Origin: G965227875 sp965227875
Lineage (GTDB): Bacteria; Pseudomonadota; Alphaproteobacteria; Rhizobiales; JAJFHC01
Assembly: GCA_965227875.1 (NCBI GenBank)
Contig: OZ245783.1
Coordinates: 186,001-250,000 of the forward strand
Reading direction: 5' to 3'
Length of the DNA stretch: 64,000 nt
The notes under the pieces were generated by a model. That model made no database searches and had not been told where the DNA came from. It saw only the letters and a program-made list of their open reading frames with translations. A program made the translations under genes and the position numbers. How positions within the stretch are numbered: position 1 is the first letter of the stretch; each line of letters begins with the position of its first letter. Positions 34,876 to 42,854 of this stretch are shown one piece after another.

Positions 34876-34890
34876 TCAAAGGACTGTTAA
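34876..34890 (+). promoter_or_regulatory. CtrA-like box upstream of the L,D-transpeptidase gene
   Basis: TCAA-AGGACTG-TTAA differs by one base from the TTAA-N7-TTAA CtrA consensus. It shares its 13-base core AAAGGACTGTTAA exactly with the box upstream of ftsZ. It sits about 95 bases before the GTG start, a plausible place for a cell-cycle regulator. Binding is inferred, not shown. Confidence 0.45.
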
Positions 34891-34983
34891 CCAGAGCCAC
34901 CGAAATCCGCCCGTTTTATCGTTAATTCGAGTATTGTTGCATTCTCGGGAGGCCGTTAGAGTATCCGGGTCGGGGAGTTAGTT

Positions 34984-36624
34984 GTGCGTAGCGTATTTGT
35001 CAGGCCGGTCGGCAGGTTGGGTTTGGGCGCGTATTCGATATGCTGCGTCCTGCTGGCGTCTTTGCTGGTGTTCGGCGGGCCGAAGGCGGCATCAGCCGAG
35101 AATATCTTCAGCGTTATATTTTCCAGTTCGAAGAAGGCTCACGAAGCCAAGAAGAAACGTATCCGGGCGCGCAAGCTTCGCGAAAAACGGCGTAAGTATC
35201 GCGAAGCAAAACGTCGCCGGAGAGCCGCACAGAGACGGGCCTACCGCAAGGCGAAGTACAAGAAGCGCTACAAGAAGAAGCGCCGTCTGACATCGAAGCG
35301 CCGCACCAAGAAGGTGGTGGCCGCGGCTTGGCCGAAGGCGCCGGAGAACGGGCCGGTGCAGGTCGTCGTCTCCCTGCCCAACCAGCGCATGACCGTCCTG
35401 AAGAACGGCGAGCCGGTCATCACGTCCAAAGTGTCCACGGGACGCAGCGGCTACGATACGCCGTCGGGGATTTTCAGCATCCTGGAAAAGCGGCGCCGTC
35501 ATTTCTCGAACATCTATGACAGTGCCCCCATGCCGCACATGCAGCGGCTGACATGGTCAGGAATCGCACTGCACGGCTCCGGCCATGTGCCGGCCTACCC
35601 GGCGAGCCACGGGTGCGTACGCCTACCGCACGGCTTCGCCAGCCAGCTCTTCCGGTTCACCAAACGCGGTGCGCATGTCGTTCTCACCCATGGCGACGGC
35701 CTGCCGCAGGCGATCGACCATCCCAACCTGCTTCAGCCGCGCTGGCCGGAACCGGTCGCGGAGACCGTTCGGGTCGAACCGTCCGCACTGGAAGGCCTTC
35801 GCGGCGGTGACGATCTCAAGGATTCGGGCAATGACAGCCGGGACACCGACCTCAACGGGCTGCGCACGGCCAGCCTCGACGTGGACTCCGACAGCATGCG
35901 CGATGTCGAGGCTCTCGTGGTTCCCGCCCGCCCCGCAACCCCGCCGCCCGTTGTCAGGACATCCAAGGCGCCCTTGCGCATTCTCATCACCCGCCGTACC
36001 GGCCGTGACCGCATCATGGACACGCAGCGGCTGCTGAACGAACTGGGCTACGAGGCCGGCACGGTCGACGGCATTATCGGCCGCAACACCAGGGATGCGA
36101 TCCGGGCCTTCCAGGAGTCGCTCGGCCTCGAACAGACCGGAACCATGAACGAGGCGTTCGAATACGCGCTTCACCGCGCGTCGGGCCGCGGCGACGTCGC
36201 CACCGGTCACATCTATGTCCGCCAGAACTTCCGGGAACTCTTCGACCAGCCCATCACGATAGAGAAGCCGGAACAGCCGCTCGGAACCCATCTCTTCACG
36301 GCCTTGCATTTCGACAAGGCCGCAGGGACCGCGTCCTGGACGGCGATGACGCTTCCCGGCACGGGGGCCGCGCCCGACGCTGCCATACCGGCACAACCGG
36401 CGGTCCCGGAACTCGCGGGCGGTCCGCAGGCGAGGCTTCACCACCCGCCGGCCGGCCCCGAAGCGGCGACGGCGGCAAGCGCGCTGGCACGCATCGTCTG
36501 GCCGGACGACCTGCGCCACCGCTTGTCGCATCTTCTGACCCCGGGAAGTTCGATCTCGATCGCGGACGAGGGCATGAGCCACGAGACCGGCCGGGGAACC
36601 GACTTCATCGTCTTGACGAAGTAA
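34984..36624 (+). CDS. L,D-transpeptidase with K/R-rich segment and peptidoglycan-binding domain
   Basis: The 546-residue protein has a signal peptide (residues 1-38, cleaved near AASAEN). An extremely basic stretch follows at 50-110, in which 38 of 61 residues are Lys or Arg. The YkuD L,D-transpeptidase domain (about 123-245) carries the catalytic SHGCVRL (Cys211, with His197 in ALHGSG). A C-terminal peptidoglycan-binding_1 domain lies at about 340-390 (LLNELGYEAGTVDGIIGR), followed by a Pro/Ala-rich tail. The start is GTG with GGGGAG upstream. The enzyme would make 3-3 crosslinks or attach proteins to peptidoglycan in the periplasm. Confidence 0.9.
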   Translation: MRSVFVRPVGRLGLGAYSICCVLLASLLVFGGPKAASAENIFSVIFSSSKKAHEAKKKRIRARKLREKRRKYREAKRRRRAAQRRAYRKAKYKKRYKKKRRLTSKRRTKKVVAAAWPKAPENGPVQVVVSLPNQRMTVLKNGEPVITSKVSTGRSGYDTPSGIFSILEKRRRHFSNIYDSAPMPHMQRLTWSGIALHGSGHVPAYPASHGCVRLPHGFASQLFRFTKRGAHVVLTHGDGLPQAIDHPNLLQPRWPEPVAETVRVEPSALEGLRGGDDLKDSGNDSRDTDLNGLRTASLDVDSDSMRDVEALVVPARPATPPPVVRTSKAPLRILITRRTGRDRIMDTQRLLNELGYEAGTVDGIIGRNTRDAIRAFQESLGLEQTGTMNEAFEYALHRASGRGDVATGHIYVRQNFRELFDQPITIEKPEQPLGTHLFTALHFDKAAGTASWTAMTLPGTGAAPDAAIPAQPAVPELAGGPQARLHHPPAGPEAATAASALARIVWPDDLRHRLSHLLTPGSSISIADEGMSHETGRGTDFIVLTK

Positions 36625-36713
36625 ATATCTCCGAGAACCGCGCGGCGCCATCTCGACGGACCTGCAGGCTTCCATTATGAACAGCCGACGCTGTTCGTTC
36701 GAGGAGAGGCACA

Positions 36714-37199
36714 ATGCAGTACGAAGCGCCGTTCGTGACCCGCGGGCTCGAGGTCAAGCCGGAGTGGATCGACTATAACGGCCATCTCAACATGGCGTTC
36801 TACAACGTGCTGTTCGACCAGAACGTCGACGACGTCTACAACTCCTTCGGCCTCGGTCCCGACTATGTGAAGGAGCGCAACGCCTCCTACTACACCCTGG
36901 AAACGCACGTGACCTACCTGCGCGAGATCCACGAGGGCGACAGGGTCGACGTGACGCTCCAGCTGCTGGACTACGACACCAAGCGGACGCACTTCTTCCA
37001 GCAACTGATCCATGCCGACGAGGGATTCGTCAGCGCCACCTCCGAACAGATCAACATGCATATCGACATGGACGCGAAACGTTCGTCCCCCTTTCCGGAC
37101 GACGTTCTCGAACACATCAAGGCCCTGCACGCAGCGCACCGCGACCTGCCCCGCGACCCGCGGATCGGCCACGTCATCGGGATTCCTCGCAAATCGTGA
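36714..37199 (+). CDS. Hotdog-fold acyl-CoA thioesterase
   Basis: The 161-residue protein has the hotdog signature PEWIDYNGHLNMAFYNVLFD, with the catalytic Asp in the 4-hydroxybenzoyl-CoA thioesterase position, and then THVTYLREIHEGDRVDVTLQ and FFQQLIHADEG. Related domains occur fused to carnitine dehydrogenases; here it is a stand-alone gene with GAGGAG upstream of the ATG. The acyl group hydrolysed is not predictable. It lies between the L,D-transpeptidase and ClC genes in the same direction. Confidence 0.85.
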   Translation: MQYEAPFVTRGLEVKPEWIDYNGHLNMAFYNVLFDQNVDDVYNSFGLGPDYVKERNASYYTLETHVTYLREIHEGDRVDVTLQLLDYDTKRTHFFQQLIHADEGFVSATSEQINMHIDMDAKRSSPFPDDVLEHIKALHAAHRDLPRDPRIGHVIGIPRKS

Positions 37200-37292
37200 C
37201 GAAGTTCTGTTAGGTTCGGGTCGAGGGAGCTGGAGGACGGCCGGTACGGCGGCGACAGGAACGCCGGGCGGTCGGGGGAGTGAAACGGGACC

Positions 37293-38924
37293 ATGTGGCG
37301 GGCCGGGCGTCTGATCGGAAAATTCGTCGAAGACACGCTTCTCCCCAACCTGCGCACCTTTCGGGCATCCCGTCTCCATGTCGCCTGGCTTCTGGCCGTC
37401 GTCATCGGCATTGCCGTAGCCTACGGCGTGATCGCGTTCCGCAGCCTCATCGGGATCGTCCAGCTCGCCTGGATCGGTACGATGTCGGAGGCGGTCGTCA
37501 CCGCGGCGCGGGACACGCCATCCTGGATCATTTTCCTCGCCCCCGTGATCGGCGGCCTGATCGTCGGCCTGCTCCTCGATTTCGTCATTCCGTCGAGACG
37601 CGCGGAAGCCGTCGCCGACGTCATCGAGGCCCGCGTAAAGGGTGACGGCGAGATATCCGCTCAACGCGGTCTGACCAGCGCGTTCATAACCGCCCTGTCC
37701 CTCGGATCGGGTGCAAGCGCCGGCAGGGAGGGCCCCGCCGTTCACATCGGTGCTACATTTGCGTCGATCTTCGCCCACGCCTTCGACCTGCCGCCGGCGA
37801 CACGCCGCGCGCTCTTCGGCAGCGGTGTCGCCGCCGCGGTGACCGCCTCGTTCAACGCGCCGCTGGCGGGCGCGCTCTTCGCGCTCGAAGTCGTGCTCGG
37901 GCACTATGCCCTGAGCGCCTTCATTCCGATCGCCATCGCCAGTGTCGGCGCGACCGTCATCACCCGGCTTCACCTGGGGGATTTCCCCGCCTTCATCGTG
38001 CCGGAATACCAGATCACGTCCTACCTCGAGTTCCCCGCTTTCGCCCTGCTCGGCATGACCTGCGGCGTGGTCGCCATCTGTTTCCAGAACTCCGTCGTCA
38101 TCGCCGACTGGGTCGCACGGCGCATGACCGTCCCGCTCTGGACCCGGCCGGTCATCGGCGGCGCCATGGTCGGCGCCATCGCCGTCGTCTTTCCCGAGGT
38201 TCTGGGCGTCGGCTACGAGGCGACCGACAACGCCCTGAAGCAGCAATATACGCTCGGCATGCTGCTGGCCCTTCTCGTCGCCAAGACCGCGGCAACCGCC
38301 ATCACGATCGCCAGCCGGTTCGGCGGCGGCGTCTTCAGCCCTTCGCTCTACCTGGGCGCCATGGCGGGCGGCGCCTACGGGCTGATCGCGGCATCCGTCT
38401 TCCCCGAAATGGCGTCGAGCCACGGCCTTTACGCCATCGTCGGCATGGGGGCCGTGTCCGCGGCCGTTCTCGGCGCCCCGATCTCGACCACGCTCATCGT
38501 CTTCGAACTGACCGGCGGCTACGAGGTCACCATCGCGCTCCTGCTGGCGGTCTCCATGTCCATGGCGCTGATGCAGGTGTTCCAGGGACGAAGTTTCTTC
38601 CACTGGCAACTCAGCCTGCGCGGCGTGTTCCTGGAGGACGGCCCGCAGCGCCAGCTCACGCGGACCATCTACGTGCATCAGTTCATGACGCGGCTGGGGC
38701 CGGACGAGGACAACACGCCCCCGCGCGACGAGGGCACGCCCCTCCTCACGCCGCAGGACACGCTGGCCACCGCCCTCAACTCATTTAACGAGGTGGGCCT
38801 CAGCCGGATTCCCGTTGTCGATGCCGGGAACCGCGACGTGCTCATCGGCTGGGCGTACCACGTCAAGGCGCTTGACCGGTTCAACGCAGCGCTTATTGAA
38901 GTCAGCGCCGAAGAGCACCGCTGA
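37293..38924 (+). CDS. ClC-family chloride channel/antiporter with CBS domain
   Basis: The 543-residue protein has the ClC selectivity-filter motifs: SLGSGASAGREGPAVHIGA (GREGP), a second motif near SRFGGGVFSPSLYLGAMAGG, and the third near AVLGAPISTTLIVFELTGGY. About 10-12 membrane helices are present. The C-terminal ~130 residues after YVHQFMTR form a single or partial CBS region (LLTPQDTLATALNSFNEVGL, SRIPVVDAGN). Whether it is an H+/Cl- exchanger or a channel depends on gating residues not assessed here. Confidence 0.93.
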   Translation: MWRAGRLIGKFVEDTLLPNLRTFRASRLHVAWLLAVVIGIAVAYGVIAFRSLIGIVQLAWIGTMSEAVVTAARDTPSWIIFLAPVIGGLIVGLLLDFVIPSRRAEAVADVIEARVKGDGEISAQRGLTSAFITALSLGSGASAGREGPAVHIGATFASIFAHAFDLPPATRRALFGSGVAAAVTASFNAPLAGALFALEVVLGHYALSAFIPIAIASVGATVITRLHLGDFPAFIVPEYQITSYLEFPAFALLGMTCGVVAICFQNSVVIADWVARRMTVPLWTRPVIGGAMVGAIAVVFPEVLGVGYEATDNALKQQYTLGMLLALLVAKTAATAITIASRFGGGVFSPSLYLGAMAGGAYGLIAASVFPEMASSHGLYAIVGMGAVSAAVLGAPISTTLIVFELTGGYEVTIALLLAVSMSMALMQVFQGRSFFHWQLSLRGVFLEDGPQRQLTRTIYVHQFMTRLGPDEDNTPPRDEGTPLLTPQDTLATALNSFNEVGLSRIPVVDAGNRDVLIGWAYHVKALDRFNAALIEVSAEEHR

Positions 38925-39018
38925 ACCCGACGCGGCACCTCGACACGCCAGGCACGGCTTTTCGAGTGGCACGACTCGCGCCATTTCATGCTAGAGAAAG
39001 GTTCCTCCTGGAGCGACG

Positions 39019-41364
39019 ATGAGCACATCCGACCCATTCGATCTCGGCGCATTCGACGACGCCCCCACACAGCCGTCCGGCCCGATCTCGGCGCGCGCGG
39101 CCGCACCGCCGCCCTATCTTGCGACCCTGAACGCGGAACAGCGCGCGGCGGTCGAGGCGCTGGACGGTCCGGTCCTGGTGCTCGCCGGTGCGGGCACGGG
39201 CAAGACAAGGGTCCTCACCACGCGCCTCGCCCACCTGCTCTACACGCGGAAGGCCTGGCCGGGCCAGATCCTCGCCGTCACCTTCACCAACAAGGCCGCC
39301 CGCGAGATGAAGGAGCGCATCGGCCACCTCATCGGCGGCGTGGTCGAAGGCATGCAGTGGCTGGGAACCTTTCACTCGATCGGCGTGAAGATCCTGCGCC
39401 GCCACGCCGAACTCATCGGCCTGCGGTCCGACTTCTCGATTCTCGACACCGACGACCAGATCCGCCTGCTCAAGCAGATCATCCAGGCGGAAGGGCTTGA
39501 CGAGAAGCGCTGGCCCGCACGCCAGCTTGCGAGCCACATCGACGGCTGGAAGAACCGCGGCCTCACCCCGGACAAGGTGCCACCCGGCGAGGCTCATGCT
39601 TATGCCAATGGCCGCGGGGCGGAGTTCTATGCCGCCTACCAGGAGCGCCTCAAGGTGCTCAACGCCACCGACTTCGGCGACCTGCTTCTGGAATGCCTGC
39701 GCCTGTTCCAGGAAAACCCGGACGTTCTCGCCGACTACCAGCGGCGGTTCGCCTACATGCTGGTGGACGAGTACCAGGACACCAATGTCGCGCAATACCT
39801 GTGGCTGCGGCTCCTCGCCCAGGGCCACCGGAATATCTGCTGCGTGGGCGACGACGACCAGTCGATCTACGGCTGGCGCGGTGCGGAAGTCGACAACATC
39901 CTGCGGTTCGAGAAGGACTTCCCCGGCGCACGCGTGGTGCGGCTTGAGCACAACTACCGTTCGACCGGGCATATCCTCGCCGCCGCCTCCGGGCTGATCG
40001 ACAAGAACGAGGACAGGCTCGGCAAGACCCTGCGTACCGACGGCGACCTGGGCGATAAGGTGCGCGTGCGCGGCGTCTGGGACGGCGAGGAAGAAGCCCG
40101 CGCCATCGGTGAGGACATCGAGCAGTACCAGCGCGAAGGCCACATGCTCAACCAGATGGCGATCCTCGTGCGCGCCAGTTTCCAGATGCGCGAGTTCGAG
40201 GACCGTTTCATCACCCTCGGCGTGCCCTACCGGGTGGTCGGCGGTCCGAAATTCTACGAGCGCCTCGAGATCCGCGACGCCCTCGCCTATCTCAAGGTGA
40301 CGGCGCAGCCCGACAACGATCTCGCCTTCGAACGCATCGTCAACACACCCAAGCGAGGCCTCGGCGACGCCACGGTCAAGAAGCTCCACGCCCACGCCCG
40401 GGCGACCGGCGTGTCGCTGACCCGGGCCGCGGTGGCGCTCGTCGAGACGGACGAACTGACGGCGCGGGCACGCAATTCGCTATCCGACCTCATGAAGTCG
40501 TTTTCGCGCTGGCGCGCCCTTATCGACGGGCTGCCCCATACCGAACTGGCGGAGATGATTCTCGACGAGTCGGGCTACACGGAGATGTGGCAGAACGACA
40601 AGTCGCCCGAGGCGCCGGGCCGGCTCGACAACCTCAAGGAACTCATCCGGTCCATGGAAGAGTTCGAGAACCTCGGCGGGTTCCTCGAACACATCGCCCT
40701 CGTGATGGACAGCGACAACGCGTCCTCGGACGACGCCGTTAACCTCATGACGCTGCACAGCGCCAAGGGCCTGGAGTTCGACACCGTCTTCCTGCCGGGC
40801 TGGGAGGAAGGCCTGTTTCCCCACCAGCGTGCCCTCGACGAAAGCGGCCGCGCCGGTCTCGAGGAGGAAAGGCGACTTGCCTATGTCGGCATAACGCGGG
40901 CCCGCCTGCGGGCTCATATCAGCTTCGCGTCGAACAGGCGCATCCACAATCTCTGGCAGAACGCGCTGCCGTCGCGTTTCGTCGACGAACTGCCGGAAGC
41001 CCACGTGGACGTGGACACGTCCGGCAATAGCTATGGCGGATATGGCATGGGATTTGGGGAAAGCCGGTTCGACCGCGCCTTCAATTCCGATCCCTTCTCC
41101 GGCACCTATTCCACGCCCGGCTGGCAAAGGGCCCAGAAGGCCCATGCCGAGGGCACTGCGCAACGCTCCACGCCGCGAATCATCGAAGGCGAACTCATCG
41201 CCACAAGCGACGAGGCCGCGCAGTCCTATTCCGTCGGCGAGCGCATCTTCCACCAGAAGTTCGGCTACGGGACGATCGCAACGGTCGACGGCAACAAGCT
41301 GACGATCGATTTCGAGAAGGCCGGGCGCAAGCGGGTCATCGATTCCTTCGTCGAGCGGCACTGA
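39019..41364 (+). CDS. uvrD: UvrD/PcrA-type ATP-dependent DNA helicase
   Basis: The 781-residue SF1A helicase acts in nucleotide excision and mismatch repair and clears RecA. The motifs in order are: Q-motif LNAEQRAAVEALDGP, Walker A LAGAGTGKTRVL, Ia AVTFTNKAAREMKER, II MLVDEYQDTN, III VGDDDQSIYGWRGAE, IV FEHNYRST-type LEHNYRSTGHIL, V/VI VNLMTLHSAKGLEFDTVF and RLAYVGITRARLRA. A ~100-residue C-terminal tail ends in a Tudor-like segment KFGYGTIATVDGNKLTIDF, as in other UvrD/PcrA proteins. GGAGCGACG lies before the ATG. prmA follows closely. Confidence 0.96.
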   Translation: MSTSDPFDLGAFDDAPTQPSGPISARAAAPPPYLATLNAEQRAAVEALDGPVLVLAGAGTGKTRVLTTRLAHLLYTRKAWPGQILAVTFTNKAAREMKERIGHLIGGVVEGMQWLGTFHSIGVKILRRHAELIGLRSDFSILDTDDQIRLLKQIIQAEGLDEKRWPARQLASHIDGWKNRGLTPDKVPPGEAHAYANGRGAEFYAAYQERLKVLNATDFGDLLLECLRLFQENPDVLADYQRRFAYMLVDEYQDTNVAQYLWLRLLAQGHRNICCVGDDDQSIYGWRGAEVDNILRFEKDFPGARVVRLEHNYRSTGHILAAASGLIDKNEDRLGKTLRTDGDLGDKVRVRGVWDGEEEARAIGEDIEQYQREGHMLNQMAILVRASFQMREFEDRFITLGVPYRVVGGPKFYERLEIRDALAYLKVTAQPDNDLAFERIVNTPKRGLGDATVKKLHAHARATGVSLTRAAVALVETDELTARARNSLSDLMKSFSRWRALIDGLPHTELAEMILDESGYTEMWQNDKSPEAPGRLDNLKELIRSMEEFENLGGFLEHIALVMDSDNASSDDAVNLMTLHSAKGLEFDTVFLPGWEEGLFPHQRALDESGRAGLEEERRLAYVGITRARLRAHISFASNRRIHNLWQNALPSRFVDELPEAHVDVDTSGNSYGGYGMGFGESRFDRAFNSDPFSGTYSTPGWQRAQKAHAEGTAQRSTPRIIEGELIATSDEAAQSYSVGERIFHQKFGYGTIATVDGNKLTIDFEKAGRKRVIDSFVERH

Positions 41365-41369
41365 GCTTC

Positions 41370-42251
41370 ATGTACCGGCTGTCGCTGCGCGTTCCCGAGG
41401 CCCTGGCGGAGCAATTCGCCGATGCGCTGGTGTCCGCCCTGCCCGGGGAAGAGGACGTGGCCGGTCTGTGGGAGGATGAAGACGCCGCGGACGGCCTGTG
41501 GATCGTGGAGGCATTCTGCGCCGACCGCCCGGATGCGGATCTGGTCCGAAAGGCCCTTGCGAAGGCTTCGGAAACGGCGGGTTTCGCAGCCCCCAAACCG
41601 GTTCTCGAGGAACTGCCGGACCGCGACTGGGTGGCCGAATCCCAGGCCAACCTGCATCCGGTGGACGCCCGGCGTTTCCGTTTGCACGGCAGCCACGACC
41701 GGGGCCGCAGGCGCGGCGGTGGTACCAATATCGAGATCGATGCGGGAATGGCCTTCGGCACCGGCCACCACGGCACCACGCGGGGATGTCTTTGCGCCCT
41801 CTCCGACTGTCTAGACCGGCGGGCCTATCGGCGGCCGCTCGACGTCGGCTGCGGAACGGGCGCACTGGCCATCGCGGCTGCGAAAGCACTGAGGACAACC
41901 GTCACCGCGACCGACATCGACCCGGTCGCGGTCGAGATCACCGGCCGCAATTCGCGGATAAACGAGGTTTCCGCGCTCGTGCGCGGCATCACGGCCGACG
42001 GGCTTTCGCATCCGTCCGTGGCGAGCGGCGGGCCCTACGATCTGGTCATGGCGAACATTCTCGCCGGGCCCCTCAAACGACTTGCGCCCGACATCCGCAA
42101 AGCGTCGATGCCGGGCGCAACAATCATATTGTCGGGTCTTCTGACCGCTCAGGAGGCTGCCGTCTTTTCGGCCTACCGGAACCGCGGGTTCTTGCTGGAG
42201 CGGCGATACCGGCTGGGCGAATGGACGACGCTGGTCCTGACGCGGACCTGA
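41370..42251 (+). CDS. prmA: Ribosomal protein L11 methyltransferase
   Basis: It methylates ribosomal protein L11 using S-adenosylmethionine. The 293-residue protein has the PrmA N-terminal domain, the family segment IDAGMAFGTGHHGTTRGCL, the SAM motif LDVGCGTGALAIAAAK, and YDLVMANILAGPLKRLAPDI with the catalytic N-I-L-A motif. The start lies 5 bases after the uvrD stop, so it is in the same transcription unit. Confidence 0.93.
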   Translation: MYRLSLRVPEALAEQFADALVSALPGEEDVAGLWEDEDAADGLWIVEAFCADRPDADLVRKALAKASETAGFAAPKPVLEELPDRDWVAESQANLHPVDARRFRLHGSHDRGRRRGGGTNIEIDAGMAFGTGHHGTTRGCLCALSDCLDRRAYRRPLDVGCGTGALAIAAAKALRTTVTATDIDPVAVEITGRNSRINEVSALVRGITADGLSHPSVASGGPYDLVMANILAGPLKRLAPDIRKASMPGATIILSGLLTAQEAAVFSAYRNRGFLLERRYRLGEWTTLVLTRT

Positions 42252-42269
42252 TGGACCGCGGGGGCGTGT

Positions 42270-42491
42270 TTAGCGTCCGCCCCAGACCTTCGAGTGAATG
42301 TCGGCGCGTTCGATGCCGATATCCTTGAGAATGCGGTCGTCGAGGCCTTTCAGTTCGCGTTCGGCCCGATAGAGTGCGCGCATGTGGGCAATCTTGCCGA
42401 AGATGCCTCCGATCCGATCCGTCACAGAGACGGTCGATGCGGCGGGGTGCGACATGGCGCCGGTGTTGGCGGTCATATGTACGTTTGCCAT
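42270..42491 (-). CDS. DUF1127 small protein
   Basis: The 73-residue protein ends in the DUF1127 arginine/aspartate-rich helix: LYRAERELKGLDDRILKDIG followed by IERADIHSKV. GAAGG precedes the ATG. Some DUF1127 proteins bind RNA and affect phosphate and stress responses in alphaproteobacteria. The N-terminal ~30 residues are not conserved. It converges with prmA (18-base gap). Confidence 0.85.
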   Translation of the reverse strand: MANVHMTANTGAMSHPAASTVSVTDRIGGIFGKIAHMRALYRAERELKGLDDRILKDIGIERADIHSKVWGGR

Positions 42492-42854
42492 TTTCTACCT
42501 TCTTTCGTCTCGTTGCACGGGCCGCACACCATCAAGAAAGCGACCCGCGGCTTGCGGTTTCGAACAGTGCGTAGACCGGGGTTTCCGGTCCGGGGAAGCT
42601 TGATGCCCGGGGTCAGGTCGCAGGGGTTTCTGCAGAAGCCCTTTGCGTGCCTGAATGCCTTGCGCTGCCTCGTTTTTTACGTCCTGGGTTTCGTGTTGCC
42701 GTGGCAATCATTTCATGGGCGATATATATGTAGAGAGGTTTGAGGGAAAACCGGATTTTGCGCATTGCTGCAATGCAAAACCTGCATAGCCGGTAAACGA
42801 ATTGTTGACCGTTGAACGCCGGACCCACGCCGGCCGTCCGACAGAAGGATCGCC
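42492..42854. other. Divergent gap, DUF1127 gene / M24 aminopeptidase gene
   Basis: This ~360-base gap must hold promoters for the two divergent genes. The right part has an AT-richer patch (GATATATATGTAGAG). I see no RNA gene, repeat or further coding frame with a ribosome-binding site. Confidence 0.45.

Noticed and set aside
36675..38678. 667-codon minus-strand frame opposite the thioesterase and ClC genes
   Set aside because: Glu/Gly/Asp/Arg-rich shadow; the opposite strand encodes conserved ClC filter motifs.
38986..40395. 469-codon minus-strand frame opposite uvrD
   Set aside because: Antisense to all seven helicase motifs; no motifs of its own.
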